From NCBI GenBank assembly GCA_963727955.1, contig CAVSII010000001.1, positions 620,001 through 684,000 of the forward strand: a stretch of 64,000 nucleotides of DNA, written 5' to 3'. This document shows, one piece after another, positions 48,886 through 58,315 of the stretch. The notes below the pieces were generated by a model. The model was not told the DNA's origin. It did not search any database and was given only the letters and a program-made list of their open reading frames with translations. This DNA comes from Bog-756 sp963727955 (GTDB lineage: Bacteria > Actinomycetota > Acidimicrobiia > Acidimicrobiales > RAAP-2). The translations under genes were made by a program, and so were the position numbers. How positions within the stretch are numbered: position 1 is the stretch's first letter; the number at the start of each line of letters is the position of its first letter.

Positions 48886-50741
48886 GTCCCTCTCTCCTGC
48901 TGGGCCGGCGCTCCCGCGCCATGCGTCTGGTGGTGGCCCTGGTCTTTTTGGCACTGACCGTGCGTCTGGTGGCCGTACAGGAGCTCTCCCACCAGCACTA
49001 CGCCCTACTGTCCACCTCCGAACTGACCCAGACGGTCACCATCCCCGCCGTCCGGGGGGGGATCTACGACCGCAACGGCGAGGTGCTGGCCGAATCGGTG
49101 ACCAAACAGACGGTGGTGGCCGATCCGCTGCTCATCACCCACCCCGGCACCACCGCCGCCGCCCTGGCCCCGGTTCTGGGCATCCCTGTCGACCAACTCG
49201 TCGCCGATCTCACCGGGCGGTCCGGTTTCGTCTATCTGGTCCACCGGGTGTCCAACGCCGAGGCGGCCAAGGTGAGCGCCCTCGACCTGACCGGGATCAA
49301 CCTCATCCCCGAGTCCCAGCGGGTCGAACCCGACGGCCAACTGGCCCAGCCGGTGGTGGGCACGGTGGGCTGGAACGGCAACGGGACCTCCGGGCTCGAA
49401 TACCAGTACCAGTCGATGCTGGCCGGAGTGGCCGGCTCAGAAGACCTGTTGGAGTCGCCCGACGGGGTCACACTGCCCGGGAGCAGCGACCGGTCGGTGG
49501 CCGCCCGGGCCGGAACCGGTGTGGAACTGACCCTCGACGAGTCGGTCCAGTACGTCGCCGAGCAGGCGCTCGGAGCCGAAATCGCCGCCTCCCACGCCTA
49601 CAGCGGGACAGCCGTGGTCATGGACGTGAAGACGGGCGACATCCTGGCCATGGCCGATCTCCAGGCCACCAGCGGGACGGCCACCACCGGGGCCGTGGCC
49701 GATCCACCGCCGGCCCCCTCGGCGGCCAGCCCCACCACATCGGGGGCCACTCTGGTGTCGGGGGCGGACACCCTGCCCAAAGGGGTCGAGGAGGCTCCCT
49801 CCAACTCGGCCGTCACCCAAGTCTACGAACCGGGCTCCGTGTTCAAGCTGGTCACCTTTTCGGCCGCGTTGGCCGACAACCTGATCACCCCCAGCCAGGT
49901 CATCGACGTGCCCGCCGATCTGCGCATGGGGACCTACACCTTCCATGACGCCGAAACCCACGGCACCGAGCAGCTGACGGCGGCCAACGTGCTGGCCCAG
50001 TCCTCGAACATCGGGACCATCGAGATCGCCCAGCGGTTGGGTGAGAACGGCCTTCTGGCCCAGATCAGCAACCTCGGTTTCGGCCACCCGACCGGGCTCA
50101 ACTTTCCCGGCGAGTCGGAGGGGCTGGTGCCCGGGGCCGACAACTGGACGCAGACCTCGATCGGATCCACCCCCATCGGGCAGGACGACGCCGTCACCGC
50201 CCAGCAGATCCTCGACGCCTACAACGCGGTGGCCGACGGAGGGGTGTTCGTAGCCCCCCGCCTGGTTCGTGGCACGATCAGCCCCTCGGGCACGGTCAGC
50301 CCGACCCCGTCGTCGCCGACCCACAGGGTGATCAGCCCGGCCACCAACGCCCAGCTGGTCTCGATGCTCGACGGGGTGGTCACCTCGGGAACCGGTACCG
50401 AAGCGGCCGTCGACGGCTACACCGTGGCCGGCAAGACCGGCACGGCCCAGATCCCCAATCCGAGCCATCTGGGCTACATCTCGGGGGCCTACGTGGGTTC
50501 CTTCGCCGGTTTTGCGCCGGCCCAGGACCCGGTGCTGTCGGCCATCGTCGTCCTCGACCATCCGACCCCCATCTACGGGGGGGCGGTGGCCGCACCGGTG
50601 TTCTCCACCATCATGTCCTACGCCCTGCACCACTACGAGATCCCCACCACGGCGGCGGCCACCACCTCCTCGTCGAGTTCGGCCATCGGCGGCACGGGTA
50701 GCATCTCCGTGCCGGCCGGGGCCACGACGGAAGGGCCGTAG
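48882..50741 (+). CDS. ftsI: peptidoglycan D,D-transpeptidase FtsI (PBP3-like)
   Basis: A 619-residue class B penicillin-binding protein. A short cytoplasmic N-terminus and one transmembrane helix (about residues 14-32) lead to the pedestal domain (PAVRGGIYDRNGEVLAESV) and the transpeptidase domain with SVFK (EPGSVFKLVTF), SSN (LAQSSNIGTIEIA) and KTG (VAGKTGTAQIP). It crosslinks septal peptidoglycan with FtsW. There are no PASTA domains. The tail is Thr/Ser-rich. Confidence 0.95.
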   Translation: MSPSLLLGRRSRAMRLVVALVFLALTVRLVAVQELSHQHYALLSTSELTQTVTIPAVRGGIYDRNGEVLAESVTKQTVVADPLLITHPGTTAAALAPVLGIPVDQLVADLTGRSGFVYLVHRVSNAEAAKVSALDLTGINLIPESQRVEPDGQLAQPVVGTVGWNGNGTSGLEYQYQSMLAGVAGSEDLLESPDGVTLPGSSDRSVAARAGTGVELTLDESVQYVAEQALGAEIAASHAYSGTAVVMDVKTGDILAMADLQATSGTATTGAVADPPPAPSAASPTTSGATLVSGADTLPKGVEEAPSNSAVTQVYEPGSVFKLVTFSAALADNLITPSQVIDVPADLRMGTYTFHDAETHGTEQLTAANVLAQSSNIGTIEIAQRLGENGLLAQISNLGFGHPTGLNFPGESEGLVPGADNWTQTSIGSTPIGQDDAVTAQQILDAYNAVADGGVFVAPRLVRGTISPSGTVSPTPSSPTHRVISPATNAQLVSMLDGVVTSGTGTEAAVDGYTVAGKTGTAQIPNPSHLGYISGAYVGSFAGFAPAQDPVLSAIVVLDHPTPIYGGAVAAPVFSTIMSYALHHYEIPTTAAATTSSSSSAIGGTGSISVPAGATTEGP

Positions 50742-50803
50742 GTGAGCCCTGGTCGTGGCCATACCCCCCTTTCCCTCATCTGGAGCTTCCGGAACACCCA
50801 CCT

Positions 50804-52270
50804 GTGCTGATGACCTCTCTGATCCACGACATCGACGTCGTCGGTGTACGCGGCGATCTGGCGGTCACCGAGGTCCGGGGTGTCGAGTACGACAGCCGGC
50901 GGGTAGGCGAGGGGTCGCTCTTCTGCTGTGTCCCCGGGCTCCGGTCCGACGGTCACCGCTTTGCCGCCGAGGCCGTGGCCCGGGGCGCCTCCTGTCTGTT
51001 GTGCGAGCGCACCCTCGATCTCGACGTGACCCAGGTGCAGGTGGCTCCGGGCTCCATCCGGGCGGCCATGGCCCGCCTGTCGTCGACCTTCTTCGGCCAT
51101 CCGTCCCGTTCCATGACCATGGTGGGGGTCACCGGCACCAACGGAAAGACCACGGTGACCCACCTGGTGGCCTCGATCCTGGAGAGAGCTGGCTGTCCGA
51201 CCGGCATCATCGGGACCCTGGGCGGCGAACGGACGACCCCCGAGAGCCCGGTGACCCAGGGACTACTGGCCGGGTTCCGAGACGAAGGACGGCAGGCGGT
51301 GGCCATGGAGGTCTCCTCCCACGGTCTGGCCCAGAACAGGGTGGACGGGATCGTCTTCGATGTGGCCGCCTTCACCAATCTGAGCCGCGACCACCTGGAT
51401 CACCACGGCACCATGGACGAGTACTTCGCCACCAAGGCCAGGCTGTTCGAGAAGGGGAGGACCAGGACAGCGGTCATCGACGTCGACGACCCCTGGGGCC
51501 GCCAGATGGCGGAGCGGGCCTCGGCCGACCGGGTGGTGACCGTGCAACGGTCCGACGCCACCGACATCTCCCTGTCCATCGGTTGGTCCTCTTTCCGGTG
51601 GCAGGGCCGGTCGGTCACTATGCCCCTGTCGGGGATGTTCAACGTCGACAACGCCCTGGTCGCCGCGGCGGTCGGCCACTCGCTGGGCATCGACCTGGAC
51701 CTGGTGGCCGAGGGCCTGGCCGCAGCTGCGCCGGTTCCCGGGCGGATGGAAGTGGTCTGGCCCGGGCCCCCTTTTGCCGTGGTGGTCGACTACGCCCACA
51801 CCCCCGCCGGACTGACGGTGGCCCTGGCTGCGGCGCGCCACCTGGCCTCGTCCGGTCGGGTGGTCAGCGTGTTCGGCGCAGGAGGCGATCGTGACCCGGG
51901 CAAGCGGGCGGCCATGGGAGAAGCCGGTGCCCGGGGTTCCGAACTGGTGGTCCTCACCTCGGACAATCCGCGGTCCGAGGACCCGGCGGCCATCATCGAC
52001 CAGATCCGTTCGGGGATCGGCACCGCCGCCCAGGTGGTGGTCGAGCCCGACCGGGCCGAAGCCATTGCCACGGCCATCGGCCGAGCCTCGGTCGGCGATG
52101 TCGTGGTCATTGCCGGTAAGGGTCACGAGGTCGGTCAGTACCTTGCCGATCGGGTGGTTCCCTTCGACGATCGGGTCCAGGCCCGCCGGGCCCTGGCCGG
52201 ACGGGGGATCGGTACCGACACCACCGGCACCACCGGCAGCACCGGCAACGCAGGCGGTGGAGACCAGTGA
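50804..52270 (+). CDS. murE: UDP-MurNAc-L-Ala-D-Glu:meso-diaminopimelate ligase
   Basis: A 488-residue Mur ligase adding the third stem residue. The ATP loop is GVTGTNGKTTVTHLV, with MEVSSHGLAQNRV and the C-terminal VFGAGGDRDPGKR. The DNPRSEDP segment is the known specificity signature for meso-DAP (Lys-adding enzymes have a different motif). This fits the DAP genes in the window. Its end overlaps mraY by 4 bp, so murF, normally found between them, is absent. A Gly/Thr repeat tail ends the protein. Confidence 0.96.
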   Translation: MLMTSLIHDIDVVGVRGDLAVTEVRGVEYDSRRVGEGSLFCCVPGLRSDGHRFAAEAVARGASCLLCERTLDLDVTQVQVAPGSIRAAMARLSSTFFGHPSRSMTMVGVTGTNGKTTVTHLVASILERAGCPTGIIGTLGGERTTPESPVTQGLLAGFRDEGRQAVAMEVSSHGLAQNRVDGIVFDVAAFTNLSRDHLDHHGTMDEYFATKARLFEKGRTRTAVIDVDDPWGRQMAERASADRVVTVQRSDATDISLSIGWSSFRWQGRSVTMPLSGMFNVDNALVAAAVGHSLGIDLDLVAEGLAAAAPVPGRMEVVWPGPPFAVVVDYAHTPAGLTVALAAARHLASSGRVVSVFGAGGDRDPGKRAAMGEAGARGSELVVLTSDNPRSEDPAAIIDQIRSGIGTAAQVVVEPDRAEAIATAIGRASVGDVVVIAGKGHEVGQYLADRVVPFDDRVQARRALAGRGIGTDTTGTTGSTGNAGGGDQ

Positions 52271-53301
52271 TCTCGCTCATGACGTCCGGAGGGGTGGCGC
52301 TCTGGGTGGCCGTCCTGTCCACACCGGTGCTCATCCGGTGGTTGATCAAGCACAACATCGGCCAGCAGATCCGCGAGGACGGTCCGCAGGTCCACGTAGC
52401 CAAAGCCGGTACACCCACCATGGGGGGCATCGGGATCGTGTGCGCCGTCGTCATCGGCTATCTGGTGGCCCATGCCATACCCGGGGTGCACTTCTCGCGG
52501 TCGGGCGCCCTGGTCATGCTGGCCCTGGTGGGGGCGGCGCTGATCGGATTCGCCGACGACTGGATCAAGGTCCGCAACCGCAGGAGCCTGGGGCTGAACA
52601 AGCGGGCCAAGTTCGGTGCCGAGGTCGGACTGGGCGTCCTCTTCTCCCTATTGGCCGTGTATTGGGCCCACGCCGGAACCACCTTGTCGTTCACCCGTTA
52701 CGACTCGATCGGCTTCCACATGGGGACCGGATTGTGGGTGGTGTGGGCGACGGTGGTCATTGCCGCGTCGGCCAACGCCGTCAACCTCACCGACGGCCTC
52801 GACGGCCTGGCCGCCGGATCGTCCACCTTCTGCTTCGCCTGTCTGGCCATCATCGGCTACTGGCAGTACCGCCATTACGCCATCTACCACGTGGCCAACG
52901 CACTGGATCTGGCTCTGGCCTCCGTGGCCCTGGCCGGGGCCTGCCTCGGCTTCCTGTGGTGGAACGCGGCGCCGGCCAAGATCTTCATGGGGGACACTGG
53001 ATCGCTGTCCATCGGCTCGGGTCTGGCCGCCCTGTGCCTGCTCATGAACCTCGATCTCCTGCTGGTGGTGATCGGGGGCCTGTTCGTCATTGTGACCCTC
53101 TCGGTGGTCATCCAGATCATCAGCTTCCGGGTCTTCCACCGCCGGGTCTTCCTCATGGCGCCGCTCCACCACCACTTCGAACTGATGGGCTGGCCGGAGA
53201 CGACCGTGATCGTCCGTTTCTGGATACTGGCCGGGCTGTTCGCCGCCCTCGGCCTCGGCATCTTCTACGGCGACTTCCTCTCGGTCACCAAGCTCACATG
53301 A
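52267..53301 (+). CDS. mraY: phospho-N-acetylmuramoyl-pentapeptide transferase
   Basis: A 344-residue integral membrane enzyme with about ten helices that makes lipid I from UDP-MurNAc-pentapeptide and undecaprenyl phosphate. Motifs include GTPTMGGIGI, GFADDWIKVRNRRSLGL, NAVNLTDGLDGLAAGSS, KIFMGDTGSL and the His-rich loop APLHHHFELMGW. The GTG start overlaps murE. The next gene is ftsW rather than murD. Confidence 0.96.
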   Translation: MISLMTSGGVALWVAVLSTPVLIRWLIKHNIGQQIREDGPQVHVAKAGTPTMGGIGIVCAVVIGYLVAHAIPGVHFSRSGALVMLALVGAALIGFADDWIKVRNRRSLGLNKRAKFGAEVGLGVLFSLLAVYWAHAGTTLSFTRYDSIGFHMGTGLWVVWATVVIAASANAVNLTDGLDGLAAGSSTFCFACLAIIGYWQYRHYAIYHVANALDLALASVALAGACLGFLWWNAAPAKIFMGDTGSLSIGSGLAALCLLMNLDLLLVVIGGLFVIVTLSVVIQIISFRVFHRRVFLMAPLHHHFELMGWPETTVIVRFWILAGLFAALGLGIFYGDFLSVTKLT

Positions 53302-53519
53302 GGGAAGCCGGGTCTGGGATGGACAGAGTCAGGGAACAGGACAGCGTCAGCCAACGGGGCAGAGCCGGGGAACAGGAGAGTCGGAGATGACAGCGGGGTC
53401 GGGCATGAAGACAGAAAGCAGCCTCCACCACCCGGGCGTCCCGGTGAACAAGGCTCTGGGGATGGACGGCACCACCGGGACGGCGGTCAGTCAGACGGCG
53501 CTCGGGGAACGAGGGAGGG
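53302..53519 (+). other. 218-bp gap between mraY and ftsW where murD normally lies
   Basis: No murD remnant is recognisable in any frame. The segment is purine-rich with imperfect repeats (GGGAACAGGA twice near 53333 and 53369). A 48-codon frame from ATG 53387 to 53533 overlaps the ftsW start but has no recognisable features. Confidence 0.5.
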
Positions 53520-53525
53520 ATGACC

Positions 53526-54785
53526 ATGGCTGAGCGCACCTCGACCGGCACGGCCACCCGGGTGCGTCGGATGCCGACAGTGCCCCGCCCGTCCCGGTCG
53601 GCATCGTCCACGGCCACCGTCACCCCCCTGCCGGGCCGTCCGATCGGCGCTCCCCGGATCAGTACCTCCCGCGCCCTCGCCCTGGTGGTAGGCGTCCTGT
53701 GCGTTTTCGGCCTCATCATGGTGGGGTCGGCGTCGCCGGTCATCTCGCTCGGTCTCTACGGGTCCCCCTGGGCCATCTTCATCCGCCAGACGCTGTACAT
53801 GGGCGTCGGCGCCTGCGCTCTGCTGCTGGCCGCCCGCATGAACTACCGCGTCTGGCGCAAGATCCGTGGTCCGCTTCTGGTCGGGTCGCTGGGACTGCTG
53901 GTGGTGGTCCTGATGCCTCACATCGGGGTGACGGCCGGAGGTTCGTCGCGCTGGATCGGAGTCGGGATGCTCCAGATCCAACCGTCGGAGATCATGAAGC
54001 TGGCCCTCGTCGTCTTCGCTGCCGACCTTCTGACCCGCCGGGCCCACTGCGCGGCTGATCCGAAGATGGTCATCGCTCCGGTTCTGGCCGTGCTGACCAT
54101 CGCCGGCCTGCTCATCCTCAAGCAACCGGACATGGGAACCGCCCTGGTGCTCTGCTGCATCGCCTTCGGCATCCTCTTCATGGGCGGTGTCCCCATGATG
54201 CCGATCATGAAGATCATCGGTGGGTTCGGCGTGCTGGCCCTCATGGTGGGCTTGGCCGACCCGTACCGGCGCGACCGGATCCTCTCGTTCCTCAATCCGG
54301 GGGCCAACAAGTCGGGAACCGGTTACCAGGTGTGGCAGTCCCTCATCGGGCTGGGATCGGGCCATATCTTCGGCCTGGGCCTCGGGGGTGGCCGCGAGAA
54401 GTGGGGGACACTGCCCAACGCCCACACCGACTTCATCTTCTCGGTCGTCGGCGAGGAGTTGGGGCTGGTGGGAGCCGTCGTACTTCTCGCTCTGTTCTTC
54501 GCCCTGGCCTGGTTCGGACTACGGACGGCCACCCGGGCCCCTGACCGCTTCGGCAGCCTGATGGCCGTGGGCATCACCACCTGGATCACCAGCCAGGCGG
54601 TGATCAACATCGGCGCGGTGATCGGCGTGCTGCCGGTCACCGGGATCCCCCTCCCGTTCATCTCCTTCGGCGGTTCGTCCCTCATCATCACCATGGCCGC
54701 CGCCGGCATCCTCATCAACATCGCCTCGCAGGAGCGCATGGCGCCCCGCGCCGAGGCCCCCCGCCGGCAACCGTCCCGCCGGTGA
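53526..54785 (+). CDS. ftsW: peptidoglycan glycosyltransferase FtsW (SEDS)
   Basis: About 419 residues and ten transmembrane helices. SEDS signatures are GGSSRWIGVGMLQIQPSEIMKL, GRDRILSFLNPGANKSGTGYQ-type loop, HTDFIFSVVGEELGLVGA and GIPLPFISFGGSSLI. It polymerises lipid II at the septum together with FtsI. ATG 53526 is favoured because GAGGGAGGG lies just upstream; ATG 53520 would add two residues. The Thr/Arg-rich cytoplasmic N-terminus of about 45 residues is common in actinobacteria. It overlaps murG by 4 bp. Confidence 0.95.
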   Translation: MAERTSTGTATRVRRMPTVPRPSRSASSTATVTPLPGRPIGAPRISTSRALALVVGVLCVFGLIMVGSASPVISLGLYGSPWAIFIRQTLYMGVGACALLLAARMNYRVWRKIRGPLLVGSLGLLVVVLMPHIGVTAGGSSRWIGVGMLQIQPSEIMKLALVVFAADLLTRRAHCAADPKMVIAPVLAVLTIAGLLILKQPDMGTALVLCCIAFGILFMGGVPMMPIMKIIGGFGVLALMVGLADPYRRDRILSFLNPGANKSGTGYQVWQSLIGLGSGHIFGLGLGGGREKWGTLPNAHTDFIFSVVGEELGLVGAVVLLALFFALAWFGLRTATRAPDRFGSLMAVGITTWITSQAVINIGAVIGVLPVTGIPLPFISFGGSSLIITMAAAGILINIASQERMAPRAEAPRRQPSRR

Positions 54786-55978
54786 GCAGCCGGAGGTACG
54801 CGCTGGTGGCCGGGGGTGGGACCGCCGGTCACCTCCAGCCCGCGCTGGCCATCGCCGAGGCGCTGGTGGCGGCAGGTCACGAGCGTGAGACCATCGAGTT
54901 CGTGGGATCCCGACGCGGCCAGGACGGTGACACTCTGGCCGGCCGGGGATTCCCCTTCACCCTGCTTCCCGGTCGGGGCATCGTCCGCAGCCTGCGTCCC
55001 GCCGACCTGGCCGCCAATGTCGGGGCCGTTGTCGGGCTGGGTGTGGCCGCGGTGGAGGCCCTGGCCCTGGTGGCCCGGGCCCACCCCCAGGTGGTGGTGT
55101 CGGTGGGGGGCTACGCCAGCCTTCCCGCCTCGGTGGCCGCTGTCGTCCTCGGGGTGCCCCTGGTGCTGGTCAACGTCGATGCCGTCCCCGGCGCGGCCAA
55201 CCGGTTGCTCGGTCGCTTCGCTCGGGCCAGTGCCGTCGGATGGGCAGGGACGCCCCTGCCCCGGTCGGTGGTGACGGGGACGCCGGTACGACCGCTCATC
55301 GCCGCTGTTCGTCGTGGGCCCGCAGACCGACGACGGGCCCGACGGGAACTGGGACTGCCCGAAGACCGGGCCACCGTGGTCTTCTTCGGCGGATCTCTCG
55401 GGGCTCGGCGGATCAACCAGGCGGCCGTGGGTCTGGAGCGTGAGTGGCAAAACCGTGGTGACCGCTCGGTGTACCACATCGTGGGACGGAGGGATTGGGA
55501 ACAATGTCCGTCGATGGCCGGTGTTTCACTGGCCGGTGCATCGATGGCCGGGCCGCCCGATGGTCAACCTCGGGACACCGAAACCCGACTGGCGGCGGTG
55601 CGGGTCCCCTACGAGGAGCGGATGGATGTGGTCTACAGCGCCGCCGATCTGGTGGTGTGCCGGGCCGGCGCCATGACGGTGGCCGAGCTGGCCGCGGCCG
55701 GGGTGCCCTCGGTACTGGTCCCGCTCCCGGGAGCACCCGGCGACCATCAGACCGCCAACGCCCGTGTCCTCGAAAGGGCCGGAGCCGCTGTCCTCCTGCC
55801 TGACGGGGAGTGCGAGCCCGACGCCGTCGGCCGGTTGATCGACCGTCTTCTGGGTGATCCCGGCGGGCTGGCCACCATGGAGAGGGCGGCGGCGGGCCTG
55901 GGACACCCGGAGGCGGCGGCGGCCGGGGCGGGCGTGGTCGAGAAGCACGCCCGGACCCACGCCGGGAGCGGGCGGTGA
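54782..55978 (+). CDS. murG: UDP-GlcNAc:lipid I N-acetylglucosaminyltransferase MurG
   Basis: A 398-residue GT28 enzyme converting lipid I to lipid II at the inner membrane face. The N-terminal loop is AGGGTAGHLQPALAIAEAL, then VVSVGGYASLPASVAA, FFGGSLGARRINQA and VVCRAGAMTVAELAAAGVPS. It is about 40 residues longer than usual; the excess is an Ala/Gly-rich tail and a short loop rich in Met, Ala and Gly after residue 245. Both ends overlap neighbours by 4 bp. Confidence 0.95.
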   Translation: MSSRRYALVAGGGTAGHLQPALAIAEALVAAGHERETIEFVGSRRGQDGDTLAGRGFPFTLLPGRGIVRSLRPADLAANVGAVVGLGVAAVEALALVARAHPQVVVSVGGYASLPASVAAVVLGVPLVLVNVDAVPGAANRLLGRFARASAVGWAGTPLPRSVVTGTPVRPLIAAVRRGPADRRRARRELGLPEDRATVVFFGGSLGARRINQAAVGLEREWQNRGDRSVYHIVGRRDWEQCPSMAGVSLAGASMAGPPDGQPRDTETRLAAVRVPYEERMDVVYSAADLVVCRAGAMTVAELAAAGVPSVLVPLPGAPGDHQTANARVLERAGAAVLLPDGECEPDAVGRLIDRLLGDPGGLATMERAAAGLGHPEAAAAGAGVVEKHARTHAGSGR

Positions 55979-57375
55979 GCCCGGCAGGGACGCCGGCCGG
56001 GCCCCTGGGCGGGGCCGGTGACCGTCGGACCGTGCACGTGATCGGTATCGGCGGCGCCGGCATGAGTGCCATAGCCACCGTGCTGCACGCCATGGGCCAC
56101 ACCGTGACCGGCAGCGATCTCCGGGCCTCGACCGTCACCGAGCGTCTCACCCGGGCCGGTGTGCCGGTGACCATCGGCCACCGTGCCGACAACCTGGGCC
56201 CTGCCGATCTGGTCACCGCCTCCCCGGCGGTGGCCGACGACAATCCCGAGCTGGTCGAGGCCCGACGACGCGGCATCACCGTCCTGACCCGAGCCGATGT
56301 CCTGTCGGCGGTGGCCGCCCTCAAACGTTGTATCGCAGTGGCCGGTACCCACGGGAAGACGACCACCGCCTCGATGCTGGCCCTCGAACTGGTCGACGGG
56401 GGGACGGCACCCTCCTTCCTCATCGGTGGCGACGTCAACGAGATCGGGACCAACGCAGTGTGGGACGCCGGCGACTTGTTGGTAGTCGAGGCGGACGAGA
56501 GCGACGGCACCTTCCTGTCGCTGGACGTCGACATCGCCGTGGTCACCAACGTCGAAGCCGACCATCTCGATCACTACGGATCCTTCGCCGCCCTCCGCCG
56601 TGCCTTCGAGGACTTCGTGGCCCAGGCCCACCAGCACCGGGTGGTGGGTGGGGACGACCCGGTGGCCGCCTCCATCGGTCGGGCCGCCGGCGCCGACACC
56701 GTCGGGACCGCCCCGGAATGCACCTACCGTGTGGTCGACCTGACCCTGGCCCGCAGCGCGGTCTCCTTCGCTCTGGTGGGACCGGGGGGGACCGAGCTGG
56801 GCCGACTGGCCGTTCCCGTACCCGGCGCCCACAATGCCAGGAACGCGGCGCTGGCCACGGTGGCCTCCCTGGCCGCCGGGGGCTCCTTCGACGTGGCGGC
56901 CCGGGCCCTGGCCCGGTTTGCCGGGGTGGCCCGTCGCTTCGAGTTCCGGGGCACGGCCCACGGGGTCACCTTCGTCGACGACTACGCCCACCTGCCCGGC
57001 GAGGTGGTGGCCGTCCTGGGCGCCGCCCGCCACGGGGACTGGCGACGGGTGGTGACCGTGTTCCAGCCCCACCGCTACAGCCGGACCGCCGAGTTGGCTG
57101 CCCAGTTCGGTCAGGCATTCGGTGACACCGACCTGGTGGTGGTCACCGATGTCTACGGCGCCGGCGAGCCACCGGTGCCCGGCGTGACCGGCGAGTTGGT
57201 GGTCGACGCCATCCGACGCTCGTCTCCGCAGGTCCTCGTCCACTACGCCCCCAGCCGAAGCCAGCTCCGCCAGGCGGTGACGGCCATCCTCGAGGAGGGA
57301 GACCTCTGTCTGACCCTGGGGGCCGGCGACCTCACCGCCCTTCCCGACGAGCTCATGGCCGACCCGAGCTGGTGA
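55975..57375 (+). CDS. murC: UDP-N-acetylmuramate--L-alanine ligase
   Basis: A 466-residue Mur ligase adding L-Ala to UDP-MurNAc. The N-terminal Rossmann domain is IGIGGAGMSAIATVLHAMGH, the ATP loop AGTHGKTTTASMLA, then EADESDGTF and the C-terminal FQPHRYSRTAEL. GTG 55975 overlaps murG. murB follows after 7 bp. Confidence 0.96.
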   Translation: MSPAGTPAGPLGGAGDRRTVHVIGIGGAGMSAIATVLHAMGHTVTGSDLRASTVTERLTRAGVPVTIGHRADNLGPADLVTASPAVADDNPELVEARRRGITVLTRADVLSAVAALKRCIAVAGTHGKTTTASMLALELVDGGTAPSFLIGGDVNEIGTNAVWDAGDLLVVEADESDGTFLSLDVDIAVVTNVEADHLDHYGSFAALRRAFEDFVAQAHQHRVVGGDDPVAASIGRAAGADTVGTAPECTYRVVDLTLARSAVSFALVGPGGTELGRLAVPVPGAHNARNAALATVASLAAGGSFDVAARALARFAGVARRFEFRGTAHGVTFVDDYAHLPGEVVAVLGAARHGDWRRVVTVFQPHRYSRTAELAAQFGQAFGDTDLVVVTDVYGAGEPPVPGVTGELVVDAIRRSSPQVLVHYAPSRSQLRQAVTAILEEGDLCLTLGAGDLTALPDELMADPSW

Positions 57376-57382
57376 GCGAACG

Positions 57383-58315
57383 ATGAGCACTCGCACCGAC
57401 GACTTGGCCGCCCTCAACCTGGCCCTGGACGGGCGGGCCCGTCGCAACCATCCGCTGGGCGCTCTGACCACGTACCGGGTCGGGGGCACCGCCGCCCTCT
57501 TCGTCGAGCCGGACGACGAAGCCGAGCTGGTAGCGGTGGCTGCCGCCCTGTCCGGCCTGCGGGTCCCCGTGCTGGTGGTGGGCCGGGGCTCCAATCTGCT
57601 GGTGGCCGACGGCGGCTTCGCCGGGTTGGTGGTCATGCTGGGGAGCGGATTCGAGGACCTGTCGATGGCCGGGCGTACGGTGCGGGCGGGGGCTGCGGTC
57701 AGCCTCCCCGTTCTGGCCCGCCGCACGGTGGCGGCCGGGCTCACCGGTCTCGAATGGGCGGTCGGTGTGCCGGGCTCGGTGGGGGGTTCGGTGGCCATGA
57801 ACGCCGGGGGACACGGAGCCGACACGGCGGCCACCCTGGTGTCCTACCGAGCCGTCGACCTGACTTCGGGTCAGGCGGCCGACTGGCCCGCCGACCGGCT
57901 CGGGTTCGGTTACCGGCAGGCCAAGGTGGCGGCCACCGACGTGGTGGTGGCCGCTGTACACGAACTCGTCCCCGGTGATCCGGGGCGGGGCAAGGCGGCC
58001 ATCGACGAGATCGTGCGTTGGCGACGGGCCAATCAGCCGGGGGGCAGCAACGCCGGGTCGGTATTCACCAATCCGCCCGACGACTCGGCCGGCCGTCTGA
58101 TCGACCGCTGTGGACTGAAGGGCCTCAGGATGGGCACCGCCCAGGTATCGCCCAAGCACGCCAACTTCATTCAGGCCGACGCCGACGGTTCGGCCGACGA
58201 CGTTCATCGTCTGATTGCCCATGTGCGAGAGACGGTGGCCGCCCGGAGCGGGGTGCACCTGCAGACCGAAGTGCGCATGGTGGGGTTCACCGATGGCGAG
58301 GGGGGAGCGCCGTGA
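57383..58315 (+). CDS. murB: UDP-N-acetylenolpyruvoylglucosamine reductase
   Basis: A 310-residue FAD enzyme reducing UDP-enolpyruvyl-GlcNAc to UDP-MurNAc with NADPH. The FAD domain has TYRVGGTAALFVEP, VVGRGSNLLVADGGF and GVPGSVGGSVAMNAGGHG; the catalytic Ser lies in SNAGSVFTNPPDD and the catalytic Glu near the C-terminal LQTEVRMVG. It is type II-like in length. It overlaps ftsQ by 4 bp. Confidence 0.95.
   Translation: MSTRTDDLAALNLALDGRARRNHPLGALTTYRVGGTAALFVEPDDEAELVAVAAALSGLRVPVLVVGRGSNLLVADGGFAGLVVMLGSGFEDLSMAGRTVRAGAAVSLPVLARRTVAAGLTGLEWAVGVPGSVGGSVAMNAGGHGADTAATLVSYRAVDLTSGQAADWPADRLGFGYRQAKVAATDVVVAAVHELVPGDPGRGKAAIDEIVRWRRANQPGGSNAGSVFTNPPDDSAGRLIDRCGLKGLRMGTAQVSPKHANFIQADADGSADDVHRLIAHVRETVAARSGVHLQTEVRMVGFTDGEGGAP

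Noticed and set aside
53387..53533. A 48-codon frame between mraY and ftsW
   Set aside because: A GGAG-type site precedes it, but the peptide has no recognisable features and overlaps the ftsW start; it could be chance in a purine-rich spacer.
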